Assembly: GCF_021568695.1 (NCBI RefSeq)
Contig: NZ_JAKGTI010000001.1
Coordinates: 1,550,001-1,614,000 of the forward strand
Source: Maritalea mediterranea
Lineage (GTDB): Bacteria > Pseudomonadota > Alphaproteobacteria > Rhizobiales > Devosiaceae
DNA: 64,000 nt
Reading direction: 5' to 3'
Made by a program: the position numbers and the translations under genes. Below the pieces are notes generated by a model, which made no database searches, was not told the DNA's origin, and saw nothing but the letters and a program-made list of their open reading frames with translations. Positions 54,212 to 62,503 of the stretch are shown piece by piece; positions within the stretch are counted from its first letter, which is position 1, and every line of letters starts with the position of its first letter.

Positions 54212-55199
54212 GGAACAATTCTCCTTTAATGGCTTTCAATGCCTGCTCAACCACGCGCTCGGGAGTTGGCACGGTGATGTCTTCCAATGCGGGTGAAAAC
54301 GGCACGGGCACATCCATTGCGCCAAGGCGCTGCACTGGTGCATCCAAATGGTAAAACGCCTTCTCGTTCAAGCGGCTGGCGATTTCACCAGTGATGCCGA
54401 AACTTTGGTGCCCCTCATCGACCACGATGGCACGTGAGGTCTTTTTGACGGAATTGATCAGCGTGTCTTCATCCAGCGGAACAATAGTGCGGGGATCAAT
54501 CACTTCGGCCTCAATGCCCTGTTCCGCTAATATCTCCGCCGCCTGTTCACACACTTGCACCATGGAAGAGGTGCCGATCAGCGTAATGTCGCGCCCTTCC
54601 CGCAAAATATTTGCTTCACCAAACGGGATTAAATATTCCTCGTCGGGCACTGGCGCCTTATCATTATACATCAGCTTGTCTTCGAAAATGACCACCGGAT
54701 TTTCGTCGCGGATGGCTGTTTTCATCAGGCCTTTTGCCTCGTAGGCACTGGACGGCATCGCAACCCTCAGGCCCGGAATATGAGCAACAAGCGCATGCAA
54801 TGATTGTGAGTGTTGCGCGGCGGATCGGCGGGTGGCCCCGAGATTGGTGCGCAACACCAGCGGCACGCTCAGTTTGCCGCCAGACATATAGTGGGTTTTG
54901 GCCGCCTGATTGCACAATTGGTCCATAACCAAAAAGATAAAGTCACCAAACATCAAATCGACAATAGGTCGCGACCCGGTCATGGCAGCGCCAACAGCCA
55001 TCCCCATAAAGCCGGGTTCAGAAATCGGTGTGTCCAAAATGCGATTTGGTCCGAACTCCTCTACTAGACCGGATAGCACTTTGAAGGGTGTGCCGGCTTC
55101 GGCCACGTCTTCCCCCATCAAAAAGATGGCGGGGTCGCGGCGCATTTCTTCGGCGATGGCCTCATTTACGGCCTTAGAAAGTGTGATTTCCCGCATCAT
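54201..55199 (-). CDS. 2-oxoacid dehydrogenase E1 beta subunit
   Basis: The 332-residue protein is a transketolase-like beta subunit of the pyruvate/acetoin dehydrogenase family: SKAVNEAIAEEMRRDPAIFLMGEDVAEAGTPF, the ISEPGFMGMAVGAAMTG stretch and the Mg/TPP-side LIGTSSMVQVCEQAAEIL and VDEGHQSFGITGEI. It overlaps E1 alpha by 4 nt (ATGA). Pairs with E1 alpha in a heterotetramer to decarboxylate an unknown 2-oxoacid or acyloin. Confidence 0.93.
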   Translation of the reverse strand: MMREITLSKAVNEAIAEEMRRDPAIFLMGEDVAEAGTPFKVLSGLVEEFGPNRILDTPISEPGFMGMAVGAAMTGSRPIVDLMFGDFIFLVMDQLCNQAAKTHYMSGGKLSVPLVLRTNLGATRRSAAQHSQSLHALVAHIPGLRVAMPSSAYEAKGLMKTAIRDENPVVIFEDKLMYNDKAPVPDEEYLIPFGEANILREGRDITLIGTSSMVQVCEQAAEILAEQGIEAEVIDPRTIVPLDEDTLINSVKKTSRAIVVDEGHQSFGITGEIASRLNEKAFYHLDAPVQRLGAMDVPVPFSPALEDITVPTPERVVEQALKAIKGELFHGA

Positions 55200-56200
55200 G
55201 CTGCGCCTCCCACCGGATTTTGCTTATAAACATGCATATCAACCTCCGATATGTCGGGATATTTCGCCGCTTCGGCATAGGCCACCGCATCTTTGGCGTC
55301 TTGACTGACCTCATCATGGATCTGATCAAGCTCTTGCTGGCTCAGCACCTTTTCTTTCAGCAGCCATGCCCCGAAATTTGTGATGGGATCACGCTCGGTT
55401 TTCCAAAGCTCTTCTTCGTCTTTTGGGCGATAATATTCGCGGTTGATGTCGCCCACATGGTGGCCGTGATAGCGGTAGGTGTCGAGCTGTATGAAAAATG
55501 GTCCTTCACCTTTGCGGGCCCGTTCAACAAGCTCTTCACTCAGTTTATTGACCGCCAGCACATCTTGGCCGTTCACCACAAAGGTTTCAATGCCAAAGGC
55601 TTTGGCGCGTCCCGTCAGTTCGCCCGCCGCCATTTCCTCAACTTTTGTATATTCGCCATATAGATTGTTTTCGCAGGCATAGATAACCGGCAAATTCCAC
55701 AAGGCGGCCATGTTCATCACTTCGTAAAGCAAGCCTTGGCCCAATGCGCCATCACCAAAGAAGCAAACGGTCACATCATCTTTGCCCAAATGCTTGGCAG
55801 AGAGTGCCGCGCCCGTTGCAATCCCAGCGCTGCCGCCCACTATGGCATTGGCGCCCAAATTGCCATTCTCCTGATCGGCAATATGCATGGAGCCGCCCTT
55901 GCCGCGGCAATAGCCTTCTTCTTTGCCCAAAAGTTCGCAGAACATTTCCTTGAAGTCCGCGCCTTTGGCGACACAATGGCCATGCCCGCGGTGGGTGGAG
56001 GTGATTTTGTCCGTGCTTTTCAGCGCTTCACAAATCCCCACCGCCACAGCTTCCTGCCCGGAATACATATGGGTCAGGCCCGGCATTTTGGCCGCCAGAT
56101 ATAGCTTGTTTGCATTGTCTTCAAAGGCCCGGATACGCACCATTTGCTGATACATGCGCACATAGGCCTCGTGATTGGATTTTTTGGCATTTCTGCTCAT
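55196..56200 (-). CDS. 2-oxoacid dehydrogenase E1 alpha subunit
   Basis: The 334-residue TPP-binding subunit shows the motif GDGALGQGLLYEVMNMAALWNLPVIYACENN, the STHRGHGHCVAKG and GKEEGYCRGKGGSMHI blocks, and RYHGHHVGDINREYYR, a phosphorylation-loop equivalent. The family includes pyruvate, branched-chain and acetoin E1 proteins; AcoA-like is the closest impression. It begins 13 nt after the M24-family gene. No E3 (lipoamide dehydrogenase) gene occurs in the window. Confidence 0.93.
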   Translation of the reverse strand: MSRNAKKSNHEAYVRMYQQMVRIRAFEDNANKLYLAAKMPGLTHMYSGQEAVAVGICEALKSTDKITSTHRGHGHCVAKGADFKEMFCELLGKEEGYCRGKGGSMHIADQENGNLGANAIVGGSAGIATGAALSAKHLGKDDVTVCFFGDGALGQGLLYEVMNMAALWNLPVIYACENNLYGEYTKVEEMAAGELTGRAKAFGIETFVVNGQDVLAVNKLSEELVERARKGEGPFFIQLDTYRYHGHHVGDINREYYRPKDEEELWKTERDPITNFGAWLLKEKVLSQQELDQIHDEVSQDAKDAVAYAEAAKYPDISEVDMHVYKQNPVGGAA

Positions 56201-56213
56201 GGTGCGGTCCTGC

Positions 56214-57512
56214 TTAATAGCGGTTGGCGATCGGAAGTTCTTCGGCGGGGAACAGACTGATCACTTCACAGCCCGTGTCTGTCACCACCACTTCTTCTTC
56301 GATCCGTGCTGCGGAGTATCCGTCTGCTGCCGGGCAATAGGTTTCGAGTGCGAACACCATGCCGGTTTTAATTTCCATTGGATTATCCAGGCTCACGGCC
56401 CGGCTGATGATGGGCCGCTCATGCAGAGCGAGGCCCAAGCCATGGCCGAATTGCAAGCCGAACGCGGAGAGTTCATCGGGGAACCCAAATTCTTCCGCCT
56501 TGGGCCAAAGCTTGGCTACCTGATCGGTGCCCACGCCCGGCTTAATTGCTTGGATCGCTGCATCCAGCCAGTCACGACATTTCACATAGGCATCGCGCTG
56601 TTCAGGCGTTGATTTGCCGATATTGAATGTGCGGTAATAGCAAGTGCGATAGCCTTGATAGCTTTGCAAAATATCAAAGAAGGCCTGATCGCCCGGGCGG
56701 AACATTCTGTCGGTAAAGTTGTGTGGGTGTGGATTGCACCGCTCACCGGAGATGGCGTTGATGGCTTCCACATCGTCTGATCCCATTTCGTAGAGCATCT
56801 TGTTGGACATGGCGACGATATCGTTCTCGCGTACGCCCGGCTTCAGCTCTTCATAGATCATGTGATAAACGCCATCGACCATTGAGGCCGCCTGGGTCAG
56901 CAACTGGATTTCGTCCCAGTTTTTGATTTCCCGCGCACTCAGCATGATTTGCTGACCGTCCACCACGTTCAGCCCCGCCTCTTTAAGCGCATAGAACATG
57001 GCTGTTTCGGCGTAGTCGACACCCACGGGCATATCGATCATGCCAGCGTCGCGAATAAGTCCGGCAATCTCTTCGGCATATTTCTTCATAAGACCGAAGC
57101 TAGGGGGAATTGTCCCGCGCATGCCAACCACGCCTGCCCGACAATGGTCGGGAACCAGCCAATCAGAGAATTTCTTATGGTGCACGGCTGCTGAGCCAAA
57201 GTCCCAAACATAAGGTGCATCATCGCCAGTCAGCAGGCAAAAGCGGCACATTTTGTCCCGTTCCCACTCGCCAATCTTTGTGGCGCTGACATAGCGAATA
57301 TTGTTCACATCAAACAGCAAGAGCGTGCCGCAATCAGACGCTTTGAGCGCTTCGCGGGTGCGCGACAGGCGATAGCGGCGCAAACGGTCATGGTCGATCC
57401 GGCGCTCAAAATCAACTGAGGTGTGCCCCCAAGCTGGCAGGCGCCCTTCCCATTGCCAATTCGGGTCCAAATCCTGCGGGGTCAAAATGTTGGGTGTCAG
57501 AGCATTTCTCAT
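56214..57512 (-). CDS. M24-family (Xaa-Pro peptidase/DddP-like) protein with altered metal site
   Basis: The 432-residue protein has a creatinase N-terminal domain (about 40-180) and an M24 pita-bread domain. Of the usual five metal ligands, the first Asp (FFDILQSYQGYRTCYYRTF), His (QFGHGLGLALHE), Glu (FALETYC) and final Glu (RIEEEVVV) are present, but the second Asp position is Cys. Ordinary aminopeptidase P activity is therefore unlikely. The overall look, including the altered ligand set, recalls DMSP lyase DddP and related non-peptidase M24 enzymes; I cannot tell if it acts on DMSP. It is third in the catabolic operon. Confidence 0.82.
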   Translation of the reverse strand: MRNALTPNILTPQDLDPNWQWEGRLPAWGHTSVDFERRIDHDRLRRYRLSRTREALKASDCGTLLLFDVNNIRYVSATKIGEWERDKMCRFCLLTGDDAPYVWDFGSAAVHHKKFSDWLVPDHCRAGVVGMRGTIPPSFGLMKKYAEEIAGLIRDAGMIDMPVGVDYAETAMFYALKEAGLNVVDGQQIMLSAREIKNWDEIQLLTQAASMVDGVYHMIYEELKPGVRENDIVAMSNKMLYEMGSDDVEAINAISGERCNPHPHNFTDRMFRPGDQAFFDILQSYQGYRTCYYRTFNIGKSTPEQRDAYVKCRDWLDAAIQAIKPGVGTDQVAKLWPKAEEFGFPDELSAFGLQFGHGLGLALHERPIISRAVSLDNPMEIKTGMVFALETYCPAADGYSAARIEEEVVVTDTGCEVISLFPAEELPIANRY

Positions 57513-57612
57513 CTTTGTGTCCTTTGTTCCGGCGCTTCATGGCGCCATCTTCGCCAAATATCCGGCATGGAAATCTGGCGGAGCAGCTATATTGGTTGGG
57601 GCTATTGAGTGG

Positions 57613-58422
57613 TCATTGCATGATCATGCCGCCATCAATCATGATGAGCTGGCCGGTCATGTAGTCACTTTCATCTGAGCATAAGAAGGCCGCCGTGCCT
57701 TTCACATCGTCAGGGGTCGACAATTGCTTCATCAGGATCATGGTTTGCGCCAAATGATCCATGGATTGGCCTTCTTTTTCGAACATGCCAATCTCAACCA
57801 AATCTTTGTCCAACTGCTCCCAGAGCTCGGTTTTCACCACGCCAGGGCCATAGCCATTCACGGTAATTTTGTGCTCCCAAAGGGCTTTCGCGCCGCCAAT
57901 AATCATGGCGAGAGCGGCGTATTTTGAGCAAGAGTAAGGAATAACGTCTAGAAATGCGGTGCGAGAAACGATCGAGCCTACATTGATGATTTTATAAGGA
58001 TGATCTTCCATTGGGCCTTGCTTGATCATCTGACGTGCTGCCTCTTGCATGCCCAACAGCATGCCCTTGGCATTCACATTCATGATCATGTCCCAATTCT
58101 CTTCATCGATGTCCATAAACATGCGCGGCTTATTGATGCCGGCATTCATCAGGGCCACATTGATGGAGCCAAACGCTTCAACGGTTTTGGCCACAGCGGC
58201 GGCATTGTCCGCGCGGCTGGTGACATCAAGCTTCACGGCAACTGCTTCGCCGTTGCCCGCGTTATTAATCCGCTCAGCAACTTCTTGGACCCCGTCAACA
58301 TTCACATCACCAAGGCAAACATTTGCCCCTTGAGCTGCGAAATATTCTGCATTTGCTGCCCCCATACCTTGAGCGGCACCAGTGATGAGAATATTCTTTC
58401 CTTTCAAACGATTAGGGTCCAT
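57613..58422 (-). CDS. SDR-family oxidoreductase
   Basis: The 269-residue protein has the Rossmann motif GAAQGMGAANAEYFA (TGxxxGxG type), NAGINKP, and the catalytic Ser-Tyr-Lys as VGSIVSRTAF and PYSCSKYAALAMI. The C-terminal DESDYMTGQLIMIDGGMIMQ is typical. An SD site GGAGG precedes the ATG. It probably oxidises a polyol, hydroxyacid or sugar alcohol to start the pathway fed by the divergent transporter. Last two residues and spacing (17 nt from the regulator stop) fit co-transcription. Confidence 0.92.
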   Translation of the reverse strand: MDPNRLKGKNILITGAAQGMGAANAEYFAAQGANVCLGDVNVDGVQEVAERINNAGNGEAVAVKLDVTSRADNAAAVAKTVEAFGSINVALMNAGINKPRMFMDIDEENWDMIMNVNAKGMLLGMQEAARQMIKQGPMEDHPYKIINVGSIVSRTAFLDVIPYSCSKYAALAMIIGGAKALWEHKITVNGYGPGVVKTELWEQLDKDLVEIGMFEKEGQSMDHLAQTMILMKQLSTPDDVKGTAAFLCSDESDYMTGQLIMIDGGMIMQ

Positions 58423-58439
58423 TTTTTCCTCCTCGAAAC

Positions 58440-60248
58440 CTAAGTCTGCATGATTTGTTCAGCGCGTTCCTGTGCCCGCTGCAACGCCATTTCGGCGGGT
58501 TGGACCCCGCGCAACATGTCGTGCAGCTCTTCGCCACAAACGCGAATAATGTCGGTGATCTGCGGTATGGGTGGCCGCGGCCAGAATTGCAGCTCGTCGC
58601 GCCAAGACATGCCGTCCACCGCCTCAAACACAATTGAGGAGCGGCGCACTTCCGGGTCGGACGCCACCGAATATCTCGGGTTGGTCAGGCTGCCATTTTG
58701 GATGTAGAGTTTTTGTGCCTCTGGCGAGGTGAAAACAATCAACGCCTCCGTTGCAGCATGCAGGCGATCTGGCGCAATATTGGTTGGTATCGCCAGCGCG
58801 TATCCGCCCACCGGTGCAATTTGCTGCGCACCCATGCCTGATGGGTGCGGCAGATAACCGGTTTGTCCTGAAGCTGGTGAAGTCGAATCCTGCTCGAAAT
58901 ATGGGGCAAGCAATGTGTAGCCATAGGCCATGGGGATCTCACCGGAGGCATAGGGACGCACCCTTTCAAACCAAGACATGGAAAGAATGTTTGGCGGCGA
59001 ATATTTCAGCAACTCCAGCAAATAGTGCGCCGCAGCCAGCCCACGCTCGGTATTGATGCTGATCTTATAATCTTCGCTGGCAAGCTTGGAGGCATCATAC
59101 CCGCCGGCAATTTCAGGCAGGTCCAGTATGGGTTGCCCAAAATCGGCCAACGTCATCAAAAAGGTGTGCCCAAGCGCGGTGCCCTTGGCCGCGTTCCACG
59201 CAATGCCATAGCGTCCTTGCGTTGGGTTATGGAAATAGGCGGCTGCCCGCAACACCTCATCGGTCGTCACCGGCGGTTCAATGCCCGCATCCGCGAACAG
59301 ATCTTTGCGATAGAACAGCAATTCCGGCGTTGTTTGCGCAGGCACACCATAGGCACGGCCATCCCAATGGGTGGCGGACCAGCCGGCTGTGTGAAAATCT
59401 GCAGGGTCCAATCGTGCGGGGTCCAAAACGGAATCGAGCGGCAACAACACGCCTTTTTCCACCAATTCGCCAATCCACGGCAGGTCGACTGCCACAATGT
59501 CATACATGCTGGCCTTGCGATCGGCATTGCGCAGAATCTCCTCTCGCAAGCGGTCGATCGAAAATGCCCTTTGATGGATCGGCGTGCCAACTACCTGTTC
59601 AAATTGGCGCTTCAATGACTCCATCACCATGAAGGTTGGGTCACCGTGCACCAATACGCGCAATCCGCCGTTCAACTTCAATGGCTCAGGCAAAATTTTC
59701 ATGGGTGGGATAGATTTAGCGGCCATGTATGAACCACCAAAGTAATAGTCTGCCGCTCCCTCTTCGCCTTCTGCACCAACAAAGCTTTGACTAGCGAGAC
59801 GCTTTGCACGTTCGGAAAACTGCATCCAAGATTTCAACAGCTTGTCGCTTGGATGCATGGAATAAGTCTTGCCGGACTGGGTGCGCGGGCGTTGGTCTAC
59901 AAGACCGCGCTCCACCATCTCATTCAAACGGCGGTTCGCCGTCGCATAGGGAACGCCAGACGCACCAATCAGTGATGTTGGCGTCACCGTCTTCCCTAAA
60001 AAGTGGTTTTGAATGAGATGCAAAGACATTCTGATATACGGATTTGGCGCGTATACCTCAAAAGCATGGTCAAGTTCGTCCATAAAGCTGTCGAGAAATT
60101 CAACAGTTTGCAGGATATCTACCCTGTGCTGTGACGAAGTTGCCTGTTCTGATGCGCCATTCCTCCCCATGATTTTTGGCCTCGCTCTTAAAGCGTTCGC
60201 CATGGCTGTTTTTGACCGTCGAGAACCATCATGTTTTCCTTTCGGCAT
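58440..60248 (-). CDS. Winged-helix regulator fused to an SBP-type ligand-binding domain
   Basis: The 602-residue protein has no signal peptide. Residues about 35-150 form a helical/winged-helix DNA-binding region (LIGASGVPYATANRRLNEMVERGLVDQRPRTQSGKTYSM). From about 190 to 570 it matches a sugar-type extracellular solute-binding protein (SBP_bac_1): GGLRVLVHGDPTF, YDIVAVDLPWIGELVEKGVLLPLD, GRAYGVPAQTTPELLFYRKDLFADAGIEPP, FTSPEAQKLYIQNGSLTNPRY. So it is a cytoplasmic one-component regulator with a transporter-type sensor, like SgrR in principle but with a different SBP class. I chose ATG 60248 because GGAGGTGAAC precedes it. First gene of the operon, divergent from the transporter. Confidence 0.87.
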   Translation of the reverse strand: MPKGKHDGSRRSKTAMANALRARPKIMGRNGASEQATSSQHRVDILQTVEFLDSFMDELDHAFEVYAPNPYIRMSLHLIQNHFLGKTVTPTSLIGASGVPYATANRRLNEMVERGLVDQRPRTQSGKTYSMHPSDKLLKSWMQFSERAKRLASQSFVGAEGEEGAADYYFGGSYMAAKSIPPMKILPEPLKLNGGLRVLVHGDPTFMVMESLKRQFEQVVGTPIHQRAFSIDRLREEILRNADRKASMYDIVAVDLPWIGELVEKGVLLPLDSVLDPARLDPADFHTAGWSATHWDGRAYGVPAQTTPELLFYRKDLFADAGIEPPVTTDEVLRAAAYFHNPTQGRYGIAWNAAKGTALGHTFLMTLADFGQPILDLPEIAGGYDASKLASEDYKISINTERGLAAAHYLLELLKYSPPNILSMSWFERVRPYASGEIPMAYGYTLLAPYFEQDSTSPASGQTGYLPHPSGMGAQQIAPVGGYALAIPTNIAPDRLHAATEALIVFTSPEAQKLYIQNGSLTNPRYSVASDPEVRRSSIVFEAVDGMSWRDELQFWPRPPIPQITDIIRVCGEELHDMLRGVQPAEMALQRAQERAEQIMQT

Positions 60249-60260
60249 GTTCACCTCCAT

Positions 60261-60464
60261 AAAATGTTCAAACTGAATGCCGTTAAATGCCCATTCTATC
60301 CATATTGGACTAAAAAATATCCATCATGGATATTATTTCGACTATTTATGTGTGAGTTATTTGCTTCAATCGAGTGAGCTATTCGATCTCGGATGGTGTC
60401 TTGGGTTTTCACCTCAAGAACAGTTTGTGAATTCGATTCACTGGAATTCATTGGGAGGAAAGAA
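60261..60464. promoter_or_regulatory. Divergent promoter region of the catabolic operon and transporter
   Basis: 204 nt between the regulator and the periplasmic-binding-protein genes. It contains a dyad and direct half-sites at 60297-60334 and the GGGAGGAA ribosome site of the binding-protein gene at its 3' end. Confidence 0.6.
60297..60334. promoter_or_regulatory. TATCCAT operator cluster
   Basis: A perfect palindrome, AATATCCAT-C-ATGGATATT, lies at 60316-60334. An additional direct half-site TATCCAT at 60297-60303 is 21 nt (two helix turns) upstream of the one at 60318. Likely operator of the wHTH-SBP regulator. Confidence 0.6.
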
Positions 60465-61424
60465 ATGAATTTGAAAAAAACGCTTGTCGTTTCAACAGCT
60501 TTAGCAACGTTTGCGATGGCGGGGGCTGCCAGCGCAGCTGACTTCACCATTGGCATCACGCAAAATAATGTGGGCGTCGACAGCTATCAAACCACCTATG
60601 AAAAGGCCTTTATCGCGGCGGCGGAAGCAAATGATAAAGTTGACGCTGTGGTGTTGGATGCCGGTGGCGACGTTGCCCGCCAGATCGCGCAGATGGAAGA
60701 CCTTATCCAGCAAAAAGTGGACGCCATCATTATCTGGCCAACCAATGGACAAGCGGTTATCCCGGCTGTGCGCAAGGCATTTGGTGCCGGCATTCCCGTG
60801 ATTGTAACCAACTCGAACATCGCTGCAGAAGGTGCTGAGTTTATCGCCTCCTTCTCTGGGCCCGATAATATCACTCAGGGTTCTCGCTCAGCCGAAATTA
60901 TGTGCGACAAATTCAAGGAAATGGGCATCGAAGACGAAGCCCAGATCGTCCAGATTTCTGGTCAGCCCGGCTATACAACCGCTATTGAGCGGGCCGCTGG
61001 TTTTGAAGATCGTCTCCCCGAAGTTTGCCCGAATGTGACGCTTATGGAAACTCAGCCGGGTGACTGGAATCGAGAGAAATCACAGCAGGTTATGGAAGCC
61101 TTCCTGGTGAAATATGATGATATTGATGGTGTATATTCCGGTGACGACAATATGGGTGTGGGCGCCCTGAACGCAGCCAAAGCTGCTGATCGTGCCGATG
61201 ACATCATTTTCGTTGGGGCCACAAACTTCGCTGTGGGCTATGAAGCCATGGAGCGCGGCGAATATTGGGGGTCAATCTACCAGTCTCCCGTTGATGATGC
61301 GGAAGCTGCATTGAAAACGGCCATTGATGTGTTGGAAGGCAAAGACGTGCCGCTTTTGAACTATTTCGACACTCCAAAGATTACGCAGGACAACATGTCC
61401 GAGTTCGATAAGCCTGTTTTCTAG
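60465..61424 (+). CDS. Ribose-type ABC transporter substrate-binding protein
   Basis: The 319-residue protein has a signal peptide (AMAGAASA-ADFT) and the type-I periplasmic-binding fold of the RbsB family: FTIGITQNNVGVDSYQ, LDAGGDVARQIAQMEDLIQQKVDAIIIWPTNGQAVIP, GDWNREKSQQVMEAFL, GDDNMGVGALNA. The start is at ATG 60465 with GGGAGGAA. Ligand is likely a sugar or polyol. It is first in the transporter operon, and a large hairpin follows it. Confidence 0.93.
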   Translation: MNLKKTLVVSTALATFAMAGAASAADFTIGITQNNVGVDSYQTTYEKAFIAAAEANDKVDAVVLDAGGDVARQIAQMEDLIQQKVDAIIIWPTNGQAVIPAVRKAFGAGIPVIVTNSNIAAEGAEFIASFSGPDNITQGSRSAEIMCDKFKEMGIEDEAQIVQISGQPGYTTAIERAAGFEDRLPEVCPNVTLMETQPGDWNREKSQQVMEAFLVKYDDIDGVYSGDDNMGVGALNAAKAADRADDIIFVGATNFAVGYEAMERGEYWGSIYQSPVDDAEAALKTAIDVLEGKDVPLLNYFDTPKITQDNMSEFDKPVF

Positions 61425-61435
61425 GCAACGCTATG

Positions 61436-61470
61436 TCAGGCACGTGTGAATAGTGTTCACGCGTGCCTGA
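61436..61470 (+). terminator. Large hairpin between binding-protein and permease genes
   Basis: TCAGGCACGTGTGAA pairs with TTCACGCGTGCCTGA (one wobble) around a TAGTG loop, 11 nt after the binding-protein stop. Probably partial termination or mRNA stabilisation raising binding-protein levels above the permeases. Confidence 0.6.
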
Positions 61471-61521
61471 GCTATACTTATCTTTCAAAATTTGCCGCAC
61501 CGTTTGCTTTGAGGGGGGACC

Positions 61522-62496
61522 ATGGCGCAGGGTAATTTGAAGGTGATCGGGGAGTTATTGGCCAAGCATGGCATCCTCGTTGCCTTTATCATCTTCATGA
61601 TTGTATTCACCGTGCTAAACCCACGCTTTATCACATCTGATAATGTGCTTGGGGTCGTGCGGTCATCTGCCATTCTGGGCGTGATGGCCATCGGCGTCAC
61701 CTTTGTGGTGGTGAGCGGCAATCTTGATCTATCTGTCGGCTCCATGATGTCCTTCTCCACCATTGTTGTTTTGGACCTGCACGATAAAATCGGCCCAATT
61801 CTGGGCATACCCGTGATGTTTGCGATGACCATGGCCCTTGGGGCGCTCATCGGATTTCTGGTGGGGTATCTCAAGCTAAATTCGCTCATTGTAACGCTGG
61901 GCATGCTCTCAGCCATTCATGGACTAACCTTGACCTATAGTGGCGGCAAAAACATGGACATCGCCGACAAAGACGGCACATGGTTCAGCATCTTCGGGCA
62001 AGGCGAGATATTAGGACTACCTGTCCCGATTTTGCTTTTCGCGTTGCTGGCGGCGGGGTTAACCCTTCTCCTCTCAAAGACACCATTTGGCCGAAAAGTT
62101 TATGCGGTTGGCGGCAACGGGGTTGCCGCCACCTTTTCCGGCATTCCGCGCGCGCGTATCGTGTTTTACTGCTACCTCATTTCCTCATTTTGCGTGGCCG
62201 TGGCAGGGCTTATTCAAGCCAGCCGAAGCCTTGGAAGTCAAAACACAGTGGGTCAGGGCCTTGAACTTGAAGTTCTTGCCGCCGTCATTTTGGGCGGCGC
62301 CTCTTTGTTAGGGGGCTCTGGCACCATTTTTAAAACCGTGATCGGTGTGCTCATTCTCGGCTTTATACAAAATGGACTATTGCTGATCGGGCTTGAGTTC
62401 TATGTGCAGTACATCGTCACCTGGGTCATCATCATTCTGGCGGTCTGGCTCGATATTGCCGCCAAACGCGGCCAATTGTGGTCGCCAATCGCTTGA
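61522..62496 (+). CDS. Sugar ABC transporter permease (RbsC family)
   Basis: The 324-residue protein has about ten membrane segments and the BPD_transp_2 features: GVTFVVVSGNLDLSVGSMM, VTLGMLSAIHGLTLTYSGG and AVILGGASLLGGSGTIFKTVIGVLILGFIQNGLLLIG. It forms the membrane channel with the next permease. Starts at ATG 61522 and ends 7 nt before it. Confidence 0.94.
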   Translation: MAQGNLKVIGELLAKHGILVAFIIFMIVFTVLNPRFITSDNVLGVVRSSAILGVMAIGVTFVVVSGNLDLSVGSMMSFSTIVVLDLHDKIGPILGIPVMFAMTMALGALIGFLVGYLKLNSLIVTLGMLSAIHGLTLTYSGGKNMDIADKDGTWFSIFGQGEILGLPVPILLFALLAAGLTLLLSKTPFGRKVYAVGGNGVAATFSGIPRARIVFYCYLISSFCVAVAGLIQASRSLGSQNTVGQGLELEVLAAVILGGASLLGGSGTIFKTVIGVLILGFIQNGLLLIGLEFYVQYIVTWVIIILAVWLDIAAKRGQLWSPIA

Positions 62497-62503
62497 GGAC
62501 CTG

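Noticed and set aside
56214-57512. Calling the M24 protein a DMSP lyase outright
   Set aside because: The general likeness to DddP is real, but metal ligands and context do not prove it; reported as DddP-like only.
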